A DNA stretch of 64,000 bases from Brugia malayi (lineage: Eukaryota; Nematoda; Chromadorea; Rhabditida; Onchocercidae), in the NCBI RefSeq assembly GCF_000002995.4, contig NW_025062477.1:3940649-4004648 (forward strand), read 5' to 3'. Below are positions 23,383-34,132 of the stretch, in pieces (position 1 is the stretch's first letter; each line of letters opens with the position of its first letter). Both the position numbers and the translations under genes were made by a program. The notes under the pieces were generated by a model that did no database searches, was not told the origin of the DNA, and saw nothing but the letters and a program-made list of their open reading frames with translations.

Positions 23383-25907
23383 TTTTTTATTTTTCATTTT
23401 AATATTTCGCTGAGTGAATTTTTCAAAGTCTTTTTGGATAGACTGTAAATATCTCAAAAAAGCATAGGAAAATGATTCAATAACCAATTTGTATGAAAGT
23501 TTTTTGCATTATCGGTGACATTGAAGAAACAGAGAGTACATTGGAATGTTTAAAACTAATTATTTTCACTTATCTATTCTTTATCAACAAATTGCCATAA
23601 CCTAAAGCAAATTCAAATTCAAAACAGCATTGTCGGATAATATCGGATTGCAAATCTTTCAGAGAATTTAGTAAAAGCAGCACTTATCGTAAGAATATTT
23701 CCTGAAAACTGATATTAACATAGCAAAAGAAATTAAAGTTAATGTATCAAAACTAAATGAAATGTTTAGAGTTGAATAGATTGGTTCTCGAGAAATCGTC
23801 AATACTGAGGATGATTAACAAATCATTCAATGAAACAACAGATAAAAATGATGAAATGACTTGTTAAAAGGTCAAAGGTAGATTATTGCTGCTAAAGAAA
23901 TTTTTATTATAAAACCAACACAGCAGATTTCCCCTATTGGACATTCATTTTTCCTTATTGTATATTCATTTTCTTAGTTTTTTTTTTTCTTTTTTTTTTA
24001 AAAAAATAACATCATCATCTATTTTTAGCTTAAAATTGTGGGATGTTATAAAAAAATCAAAAAAGTTATTATCGAGTAACGTTACAGAATAACGACAACT
24101 TAAATCTGTCGAGTTGTCACATTCTGTAACATGTTAAAAATTAATTTCAATTTTATTGTTGCAAGATTTTCCAATCTGATAGTTGAGCTTATATTCAATT
24201 GTTAGCTTTTTGTTTAATTCACTTTTTTTTTTTTTTTGTTATAAACCATTCATACTTACAATGTTGAAATATTATAGTATTATCTGATGTTACTCTTATG
24301 ATTTTTTTTTACAAAACAACAACGATATTTAGTAAGAAACTTTCAATTTCTTCCGATATTGAAAAAAAAAATTTTTTTTTTAATATTAAAAGAAAAAAAT
24401 TTTTCCACTACATAAAGCATAAAGATCATCCGAGAATGACAAATCTTTACTTACTATAATTATGCTTTTTGTTGTGAGTCAATACTAAGTAAGAAGTTCA
24501 AAGCATTAAAATTTTAAACTTCGATTCCAATTGCTGGTCATAGCACTAATTGCTCAATTAATTCAGAACCATCAATTTGACTGTTAGTATAATTTAATAT
24601 TTCCTTTGTTCATTTATTATCGTATATGCTCGTAAAAGAATAAAGCTATTGTCAACATTATGAATTTATGACAATGACAACAACAATGACATCTAGTTAA
24701 GAAAGTTTTCAATTTCTTTCGATATTGAAATCTTAATTTTGTTGATGCAAACTGCTGAAATCAACAGATTAAAACTTTCTCATAACTGTAGATTCTCTCT
24801 TTCATCTCTTCGTTCTATTGGTTTTGCTTCATATTGCACAACCTGTTTCCACCCTTTTCCATACAATCTCTAATAACTTACGTGAATTAATAAAATAATC
24901 AATAGTTTCACGTACTACACTTTTTCTTATACTTAAGTTGCATAACTTGCAAATACGATTTTATTGTTTGAAAATTCGACTGGAAATTCTTTTGAAACAT
25001 AACAAACCTTTAAACGGAAGCATACCATTCCCAAAGTTCGTGGTACGAATAGTTCAAGCAGTTGATCTTCTTGGATGAGTGCTTCGAAGTTCTTTGCCAG
25101 GTCAATCATCTGTCATTTAGGATGATTGTTATAAAATTATTAACAACTGAAAGGAAGGAAGAAATTGACCTTCAGAAGGATAAATGAATCATACAGAAGT
25201 GAAAATTTTAAGTGAAACCTTTCTTAAATGCTTCTGCAATCCAGAAATGCCAAAATTTCGTAGCACAAACCATACTTTCAACGATCGAAATCTTCTTCCA
25301 AGAGCTATTTGAAAATGCTAAAATTATAATCTAAAAAGCATCGTTGGATTTAATCTGTTTTTCTTTACAATACTTCCTTTAAATACAGTCAATGCACTGT
25401 TGAATCTTTAAAGGACATTTAAAACTGAATTTTAAATTTAACTCTTCCAAGCAATTACTATCAGTTAGAATATGTAAAAGAATATATAAAAGCTTAGTTG
25501 TGTTCCGTGATAAAATCTTAATAAAAGTGGCAGTAAAACACAATAGCTAAGAGCTTTTAATAGATAATAAGTAAATTGTGATTTTGGCTAAAACATATAA
25601 TAAAAAAATATTATTTGTAAAGCTATTCTTATTCTTTTCTTTTTTCAAATTACAAATAAAAAGACACTTAATCTGAAATCTCAAACATTACTCTTTTATA
25701 TTTCTTATTATCGTAAACTGTATGATTGAAAAGAGAAATTACTCGATAATCAGTTGCACAAGTTTGATTATATTTTAAATAGATCGGATATTTTTCATAT
25801 TGACATGAATGTAGCAATCAAAACAATTAACTTTGGTTTCTTTATTTGCATATCGTTCTATCATTATAGCTTCGTTCAAGCTGAACTTATATTTATCATT
25901 TAAACTA

Positions 25908-26053
25908 ATAAAACTTTTCAGATGTGGATTTTAAGTGCATTTTTTATTTAAATGTATTTTTTATCCGTCAAGGAAGGATCTACAATTTATCAAAACGAAA
26001 CTGTTCTCTGTTCGATGTGAACAGGTATGATAATATGCAGATTGAACTGTTTG
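25908..26053 (+). repeat. Exon-like element, copy 2
   Basis: Second copy of the element at 23240, with about 15-20 differences and at least one 1-base length change. In this copy the approx. 100 bases between the splice-like edges keep one frame open, entering in phase 1 and leaving in phase 2, which would fit the phase needed by the first visible PDPR exon at 26329. In copy 1 the same frame meets a stop, so coding use is uncertain. Confidence 0.65.
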
Positions 26054-26328
26054 ATGAAACGAATCTTGGAATGTTGCAGTCAAAAACATAATAACATTCA
26101 TGTTCGAAGGTCTGTTATTCATCTTTTTTTTTTTCAATTTAAAGTGAAAATTTAAATATCGTTAGTATGATGCTTATTAGAATCATTTCTGCATTTCTCA
26201 TTTCTTTTCATTCACATTAATAAATGCATCCAGTAATTTTCAATTCTAATTATATTATTTAGCATAAGATATGCAATAAGTAAATATAAGATAATGGTTC
26301 TTAATTCTCGAGCATGACGTAGTTGCAG

Positions 26329-29300
26329 TAATGAAAAACACGTGGTAGATGTGGTCGTTGGTGGCGGTGGAATTGCTGGTACTTCGATTGCATATCATTT
26401 GGCGAAACGTGGCAAGGTGGTTGCCTTGCTTGAGCGAAATCGGTAACATTTGTAATGTTCCAAAGCAGTTTTTTTTTTTTTTTTTTCATTCAGCTACTTT
26501 CTAAAAAAGAAAACAAATTTTTTAAAAATATATAATACCTTAAGTGTTGGCCAGTATGGTGCAACGAGTGTAAGTGCTGGCCTGGTAACAGCTCCATTGC
26601 ACTGGCAAGATCCGGCTAAACAATATATGGCCAAACATTCATTGGATTTATATGCCAATTTACGTCAAACTTCCAATTTCAGTTAATGTGAACTCCTCTG
26701 TTACCATTCTGTTGAATATATGGCTATTCTATTCATTTCTTATCATAAACTTTCACTAAAGTTTTCCGTTTTCTTTTTTTTTCTTTTTTTGTAAAAATTT
26801 TATTTTATAAGCTTATTTTAACTGAATACTTAGGGTACAGCCGCTGTGGTCGACTATATTTAACGAATACGCCAGAAGGTGAAATAAGCTTGCGACGAAT
26901 GTTTTCACGTTCAACCATTTACGGCGAAGAAGCACAACTGTATAACAGTGTGGAAGAGATGCGGCGATGGTTTCCAAAATCAATTAGCACAAATGGCATC
27001 TGGGTTAGTTTATAAAAATTTTTCTCGAGTCAAACCTTCTTTCCTTACCATTTGAGCAATTTTGATTTCCGTTTTTATGTTTTAGTTAGCGTTGTTCTCG
27101 CCAAATGATGTTGCTTTAGATCCTATTGGTCTCTGTCAAGCATTAGGAAGGCGTGGTAGAGATCATGGTAAGCTTCCGTATAAATTAATTATACGCTTAC
27201 TCGTTTGACACTTTAAAATCTCAGATTTATTCCGTAGAAATGAATTTTATAAGTCTATTTTAGATGCGTTATTTCAATACTAAATCCAGTTTATTTTTTA
27301 GGAGTACAAATATTCGAACAGTGTTTTGTTGAAGAAGTACTTGTTGATAAAGAACAAAAAGTAGTAGGAGTACTTACCAATCAAGGACAATTTGAAACTG
27401 GATGCTATGTTGATGCTACTGGAATTGTGAGTTCCTTTTGAAGTTATCCGTGTTTTCTTCAAAGCAGTTAGGAGTTAATTTGATTTTTTAAGTAAAAACG
27501 AATCAAGTTTGATTTTTGTGACTTTTCAAATTCAGAATCTTCGAATTCTACTTTAGGTGTCTGGATTTGATTTATATCTTCACATAATGTATTACAGTGG
27601 TGTGGTACTTCCCGAGTTAGTAAACTGCCAGCAGGCCATGTGATTATCGCTGCTCATCCTGCGACATATACATATCTGTCAACGAAGCGATTGCCCGATA
27701 AAGATATTAAGAGCAGTACGCCAAGTAAGATGCTTAATTTGTATATTGCTTCTAGATATAGCGTTAATTAAAAATATTTAAATTTATTTATTTTTTACAA
27801 TTTACGTGTTATTTAGTTTTTACTCACGTGGATGAGAAAAATTATCTGTTTATGGATGAATCGCGGACGCTGTGTGCAGGTTTTACTCAAGATGATTTCC
27901 GTTCATTGAGTCGTCAGAGAATACTAGGGCAATGGATAGTGCCATCACCAGACTGGGATAAATTTTGTAAGTCACAAAAATAAAAACCTGAATATTTTCC
28001 AATCTCAGAAATATTTATAATACTATTTGCTTTTAATTAGAAATAAATATATTATATTTAGAACTTTATAGATCCAACGCTGAATAATTTATTGAATCGT
28101 TGCAACATTCTTGGTGAGACAGAATGTGGTGAACTGGTTTGTAATGCTGAATCATATACTGTCGATAAAAATCCCGTAATTGGTGAAATAGCTCAGGTTT
28201 TTTTATTTTTGAAATGTCGAATTTTGAAAAAGTGACCGTTTGAGTTTCTAAAACAAATACTCTTTGTGTTAAAAATTTGAAAATTGTAAATTCATCCATT
28301 GTTCAGATTCAAGGATACTATGTTGCAACAGGTTTCAATGGACAAGGATTGGCACTTGCTGGTGGCGCTGGAAATCTAGTTGCTGGATTAGTCTGTGGTG
28401 AGACATTGCCGGTTGACATTACACGTCTAGAAGTAACGCGATTTATTGATTTGCACGCGAGTCCACAATATCTAATTGAGCGAGTTCCTGAAGTAGCAGG
28501 TATCATTTAATATTCCGTTTTACCTTGAAAGAATTTGAATTATTCATTATTAAATTATTTTAGCCAAATTGTTTACAAATTCATACGAATATCATCAATA
28601 TCAAACTGCTCGGAATTTGCGTACATCCCCTATCTATCATCAACTTAAAAAAGCTGGAGCTGTATTTGGTGAAGTAATGGGATATGAGAGGCCATTGTGG
28701 TATACAGAAGAAGATGGAGAAGGTTGCTTTTTGTCAAGAAAATTTTTATTTCCAGAAAGCATAAGCAATTGAGTGTGGTTTATTCACTCAGAATTTATGC
28801 TTAGAGAGTAAGGTTACTCTCTAAATACACTACTTTTGTTTCTGAGCTTGTGTACAAAATAGTTTTTGTGATGTGAAATAGTTCTCTAAGTGAATAAAAC
28901 TAAAAAATTTCTTATTCTTATGTTTAAAATAGTTTGTTCAAGTGAATTTTTTCAGATACATCATTAAGTTTCTACAGTGGACAGTTCTCGCTGATTGGTA
29001 GACCAGAATGGTTTGAACTTGTAGCTCGTGAATATGATGCGTGTAGAGAACGTGTTGGAGTAATTGACCTGTCCAGTTTTGCCAAATTCAACATTGAAGT
29101 ACGTTCGGTGGACACTCTGTCTTCATATTTTCAGATACACTTTCTATCCAGTTAACTATTCTTGAATCATCTGATTACTTCCTCACATCTAGAATCAAAA
29201 TTTTAATGATTTTTTGATTACAATTTCGCCGTATTTTATTGTTATTTGTCTATTGTTTTTATTTTAGGGTCCTAATGTGGTGGAATTTTTGCAATACCTT

Positions 29301-31369
29301 TGTTCAGGAAATGTTAATGTTCCAGTAGGTTCTATAGTTTACACTGGCATGCAAAACGAACAGGGCGGTTTTGTCTCAGACTGTGCAATATGCAGATTGG
29401 AAGAAGACCAGTGCGTTTTTTAAGCATATTTTCGTAGACATTATTGAAATAGAAATGTACATTCTGATTACTTTTTTCTTGTTTATTTTGAGTGTCTGGC
29501 AGTTAACGAATATTTTGCAGATTCTTTGCTATTGTGCCTCCTGTACAGCAACTACGATTCTGTTTATGGTTAAAAAAGTGGGTGAAGAAATTGGGACATA
29601 AAATTTACGTTGGAGTTAGCAGTTATTATTTTTTTTTTTTGCATTCTGCCTTAAAGTATCGTTTGAATTTAAAATTCGCAACTCTGTAAAAGTCCAGAAG
29701 CTACAAAAAGTCATTTTTTTTAGTTCGGCTTTCTGGTTAAAGTTCAAGTCTATCCATATATTCAGAAATGGAAATGCATCTTTTTAGGATGTTACGGGGC
29801 ATTATACTGTGTTAGATGTCGTTGGACCAAGCTCACGAGCTTTAATGGAAAAACTTACGGGAGAATCGATGTCCAGATGTGATTTCCCGTCTTTTTCTAT
29901 ACGAGTATATTTATTTGAAATAGATTTTAATGTAAGAACAAATGGCAAGGAACAGAAAAAAATGAGAAAAAAGTTTCATCTTTATTATTTTGATAGTTCC
30001 TTTTTGACTTCTCAACCAGTTTGCGTACTTTTAGATGTTATCTTCTGCAAGCAATAGTGAAGATCTGGTTTTCAGGAAATAGCTATTGGAATGGCTACTG
30101 GAATCCGAGCATTAAGTTTGACGCATACCGGGGAACTTGAATGGGAAATGTATATCCCAAATGAGGTGAATGATATAATTTTTTCTCATCTTTTTGAATC
30201 ACACAGGTGTTTGTTTCTTAGGTTCATGAATAGAGCTTACTTGATGCTTAAATGAATTGTTTTTATGTTCATTTTTTATTATTTATTTGTTTTGTTAGCT
30301 TAGTAAACTATCTTTATATCACTGTTGAAGACCACAAAAAAAAGAAATTAGGGTTTTTTAGAATGTTTTTTAACTAACTTGAATTCAAACTTTGGTAACC
30401 ATAAATAAATTTATTAAAAAACTTAAAGTTTTGGAAGCATTTTTCAGATTTTTATTACTTTAAATATAAGAAAATATTTTTCAGGTAGTACAAAATGTTT
30501 ATGAACGTTTGATGGAACGTGGAAAAGAATATGGTGTTATGCATGCAGGGTTGGTTTTCGATATCTTTGTTTAGTAACTGTTTGCAGCTTATTGTTTCTT
30601 ACTGATTGTGTTTAGGTATTATGCTTTGAGGCAGTTGCGTATCGAAAAATTCTTTGTTTGTTGGGGTCAAGATATTTCTACGGATGTAACACCACTCGAG
30701 TGTGGACGTACATATCGTGTTGATTTTCATGTATGTTTAATCTAAAATGTTGGAATGTTTTATATTTCTATGAAAAGTATTCAGTCCCAGAAAAGCCATG
30801 TTTTTCAAAAAAAAAAATTCTCCGAAATTGGATTTTATTCCAGAAGAATTTTATTGGGAAAGACGCATTGTTGGAGCAAAAAAGAAACGGCATTCGGAAA
30901 CGATTTGTTCAGCTACTCGTGGGTAATCATGATTTAGATCATGATCCATGGCCACAGGGTGGTGAATTAATTTACAGATATGGCGAGCCAGTTGGACGTA
31001 CAACGTCGGCTGCTTATGGCTATACTCTTAATTGTCAGGTAATCTTCCATTAGTTATACACATTCGTTACAAACAATTTTCGGTGATTATTTAAATGTAG
31101 AGGACGAATTTTTATTTCTTTATTTGCTCAAATGTAGTTATAAAATTTGTAAAGTTACAAAATTGTCTTTTTGTTAGGTATGCATTGGTTATATTGAAAC
31201 TAAGGAGAAAATGACGATTGAATACATTAAAAATGGGAGCTATCAGTTGGATATAGCGGGAAAATTCTTTCCTGTACAAGTAAATTTATTCACGCCAAGC
31301 TTACCTATGATTTCTTCCGAACAACCTGATCATTATCGACCAACTCAAGATGGTGGTTGTTCTTTGTGA
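26329..31369 (+). CDS. PDPR: Pyruvate dehydrogenase phosphatase regulatory subunit (PDPR), at least 844 aa; 5' end not found
   Basis: Mitochondrial-matrix flavoprotein-like regulator of PDH phosphatase, related to dimethylglycine/sarcosine dehydrogenases. Exons: 26329-26442, 26545-26681, 26834-27003, 27086-27167, 27302-27426, 27598-27724, 27817-27966, 28072-28196, 28307-28499, 28564-28722, 28956-29098, 29268-29410, 29521-29614, 29788-29904, 30076-30165, 30485-30549, 30616-30730, 30844-31038, 31178-31369; all phases agree. The N-terminal dinucleotide fold reads VVVGGGGIAGTSIAYHLAKRG. The C-terminal half is GcvT/aminomethyltransferase-like (FLQYLCSGNVNVPVG, EKFFVCWGQD, TPLECGRTYRVD, FIGKDALLEQKRNGI). 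SPIYHQLKKAGAVFGEVMG and GYERPLWY fit PDPR better than DMGDH. The covalent-FAD histidine of DMGDH/SARDH is not seen near TSVSAGLV. The first visible exon needs an upstream exon ending in phase 2; it should carry the transit peptide. Confidence 0.9.
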
Positions 31370-32289
31370 AGCCTGTATCCTTTCCTTATCTATTTACTTG
31401 TATTCTGTTATTTAAAATTTTGCATCTAATTATTATATTTCTGCACAAAAAAACGTTGCATTTCTTTAGTCTGGAAATTCTTTAACTGTGCTTAATTTAT
31501 GCTCTTCCCGGTTTCACTGTACAGTTGTTTTCATCTTTATATTTCTTTCAGTAGTATTTTCAATAAAAGAAAAATTACCCAATCAAATTTTAGGATATAA
31601 AGATGAAACCATTCAATTTGTAGTCCTTATGCACGAAACAGGTATTTAGGGTGCTTTATCAAGCACACTTCTTCAATTAAACTTTGTAGCTTTAATTGTT
31701 TCTAATGTCACTATGCATTTTCTTGACTATATTAATTTGTGGAGAAATTTGTAGCATACTAATATTATAAACTGCACGGAGAAATCTTTGCTCCAGTCAT
31801 TCAATATGCACTCACTCTATTCTACAATTCTATTTGTTTTCACTTCAAAGAGTGATTTAAACCAATTGAAGCACGAAAATTATAGACCGGAAATTTCTTT
31901 CCCAGTATTTGGCTGCCATTGATTTCCTCCTTCAGAAATTTGTGATAAGTTCTAAGGTTTCTTATCCAATCAGTGTAATAGGTTGGTTCTATCATTAATG
32001 TTGCGGTGTAATTCATTTTAGTATCTGCATTAATGTGCATAATTAAAGTATCAACTTTAGGAGCCATGAAGTCTAGATAGTTGAAATAAAGCATATCAGA
32101 TATTATTGAACACAACATTTGTTTGATTAAAATGTGCTTCGAATTTTTATTCCCGGATCTTCTATTATTGTTTCAGATACACAACCAGATACAAAGGAAT
32201 AATTTCACATTTTAGCACTCGTTCATAATGCATAATTTGCTAAATCCGAATTCTTAATAAATTTACGTTGGTAATGAAATAAATGCCTA
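31370..32289. other. Intergenic with one unassigned open frame
   Basis: 3' region of PDPR and downstream flank of the minus-strand gene at 32290. Apart from the weak candidate at 31840-32118 nothing is recognised. Confidence 0.5.
31840..32118 (-). CDS. Possible hypothetical protein or exon relic, up to 92 codons
   Basis: The open frame opens without an ATG (at a TTG) and has in-frame methionines a few codons in. Its composition looks coding rather than run-derived, with stretches such as TYYTDWIRNLRTYHKFLKEE and two Asn-x-Ser/Thr sites. I recognise no family, and no flanking splice signals clearly define it as an exon. It could be a small gene, a relic, or chance. Confidence 0.25.
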   Translation of the reverse strand: MLCSIISDMLYFNYLDFMAPKVDTLIMHINADTKMNYTATLMIEPTYYTDWIRNLRTYHKFLKEEINGSQILGKKFPVYNFRASIGLNHSLK

Positions 32290-32946
32290 CTATGGACCTT
32301 GAGCATTTGCTTCTGCAGGATTTGCTTCATTCAATTGTGTTAGTTCGATCTTTTCACGAACCAGTGCTTCTGGATCACGTTTTGCTTGTTTTGGAAGGAG
32401 TCGTTCCGGATGTCGACTCATTTTATGATATAAATTTTGCAAAGCTAAATTACCCAAACGTTGTTTTGCTTTGCATTCAGTAATAATATCCGGCTTATCA
32501 CCTACATCCCAACGAGTATGCAAAAAAATTTGCAAATTAGAGAGTTCATTTTGAAAGAAGAGAGCAACAATTATAGCTACAATTGCAGCTGTAATAATAG
32601 GAAATAGAAACATAGCAGCAAACCATCCAAGCACAGCCCATTTAGAATCATAACTCATCTCACCAACTTCATCAATAAACATAATCATTCGACGTTTAGT
32701 TTCAACCATTAAACGACCAGCTTTTACTAATCTGTTTGTAATACTAAGAAATGCATCCGTAATATTATCAATTGTATCCGAACGGGCATTATCAATATCC
32801 AAAAATAGATTTCTATCTGCTAACCATTGTTCTTCTCTCGTCTTCTTATTCAAATCTTTCGTCGCTTTCACATATATATCATTTGATGATAATAATAAAT
32901 AGTAAAGGAGAAATATGATGAAACTAATAGGTACATTACAGAACAT
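32290..32946 (-). CDS. Intronless single-pass membrane protein of unknown function, 218 aa
   Basis: Single exon, which is unusual in this intron-rich window. Residues 1-20 are a hydrophobic leader (FIIFLLYYLLL) resembling a signal peptide. A polar segment of about 100 residues follows, with one N-glycosylation motif (NIT) and helical character (LSITNRLVKAGRLMVETKRR). A transmembrane helix at about residues 110-140 reads WFAAMFLFPIITAAIVAIIV. The tail of about 75 residues is charged (HPERLLPKQAKRDPEALVRE). This suggests a type I membrane protein with a cytosolic basic tail. I do not recognise the family. It shares a roughly 1.2-kb upstream region with the divergent ARFGAP1 gene. Confidence 0.75.
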   Translation of the reverse strand: MFCNVPISFIIFLLYYLLLSSNDIYVKATKDLNKKTREEQWLADRNLFLDIDNARSDTIDNITDAFLSITNRLVKAGRLMVETKRRMIMFIDEVGEMSYDSKWAVLGWFAAMFLFPIITAAIVAIIVALFFQNELSNLQIFLHTRWDVGDKPDIITECKAKQRLGNLALQNLYHKMSRHPERLLPKQAKRDPEALVREKIELTQLNEANPAEANAQGP

Positions 32947-34132
32947 TATATCAAATAGTTCACCTCAGTATCACTTAATGTAAAATAAAGTAAATTAATG
33001 CAATGCTAATCATTACATAGAATTTCTATTTTATAACATAAATGTAATTTACATAATTCTATTAAAAAAATTTAAATATTCGTTCATACAGAAATTTGAG
33101 TGTTACAATTTATCAGACATAAAATAATTGTTTGAAGAGAACAAAGTATTAATAGAAGAATAAACATATATAAAAAAGTGTTTCTTCATTTTAATTAGAA
33201 ATGCGACTAATTAAAATCAATGATCCATTCAAGTCTTTTTGGACAAACAAAAAATTGAATTGGAAATACTTGGCTCTCATATCAAATCAGATAAATTACT
33301 TTAATTAGGTTTGTACTCAATTTGCGAGATAAATTCATGCCTATGCGTTGGGTTTTGCGAACGTTCCGTGGCTAATTTTGCACGCTTTAGGGACGTGAAC
33401 GGGTATGAGAGAAATTGTGCTGTTTCAATTACTTTTATTTCAGGCATTTGTTAGCTTCAGTAATACTTGGACGTGGGCACGAGTTCGTTACGATCCCGGA
33501 TCACGTACACACGTGATACCTTAACTCGCTGCCTGCGTCATTCGTTCGTCTCACCAGTTACCCGTCAATCCCAACGTCTTTCTTTTTGGTGCGTTTTTTC
33601 AGGGTGCACTGAAAAAGAAAGCAAGAGTCTAAAGATATTTCTAGATCTTAAGATTTGCTGTACTTAATGTTGATGTGTTTCGATTCAGTGCTTTAACTAT
33701 TTTCATTTTAGAAAATTATCAAGTTCTCGTGTCGTTATTTTTAATTCCTCAAAAGAACATTATTACTTTTGATAATTAAGTGAAACTATAGATATTTCGA
33801 TGAAAGCTAGAAGAACCATGCCTAAATCCATTTCAAGAGATTTATTTAGTATCAGCGTGCAGTTGTGTCCACTGCTTTGTGACATGCATTGATATGTTGA
33901 AAAGTTATGACGAATTTGAACAGAATTTGTAACAGATATTTCTCTCAAATGCTAATAAAGTTTGGTAGATTGATGTAGATATGCTCATATAATTACGATC
34001 TATCTAATCTTATAATCATTTTAGTAAGCAGCAAACGTTGAACAATCATTTAAAAAGAGATAAAAGTAAAAGAATTTGGTCAATATTTGTTTACTGAAGT
34101 GTGTTCTCATGTGCTGAAATCATTTAATTACT
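32947..34132. promoter_or_regulatory. Divergent upstream region of the membrane protein and ARFGAP1
   Basis: Mostly AT-rich, but 33330-33610 is visibly richer in G+C and CpG than its surroundings, with several CACG/ACGT cores. An inverted repeat with ACGTGAT arms lies at 33500-33517. The open frame at 33467-33667 has no recognisable product and probably reflects the change in base composition. The GC-richer block may be a shared promoter or 5' UTR exon. Confidence 0.45.

Larger units (their letters stand above)
21724..26328. other. Large intergenic region between divergent genes
   Basis: About 4.6 kb without a convincing gene, between the minus-strand glycosyltransferase and the plus-strand PDPR gene, so both promoters should lie here. 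It contains a cluster of GATA-type sites at about 22480-22690, a duplicated exon-like element (23240-23382 and 25908-26053) and a weak local duplication (about 24311-24363 and 24681-24728). The PDPR 5' exon or exons with the start codon must also be in the right part of this region. Confidence 0.55.

Noticed and set aside
24311..24728. Local repeat (about 24311-24363 and 24681-24728, TTTCAATTTCTTTCGATATT-like)
   Set aside because: Short and diverged, with no splice or coding features; noted only as a minor duplication.
26329..31369. Dimethylglycine or sarcosine dehydrogenase instead of PDPR
   Set aside because: The covalent-FAD histidine motif is not seen, and GAVFGEVMGYERP-type and WGQD motifs fit PDPR better. 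Distinguishing fully would need an alignment.
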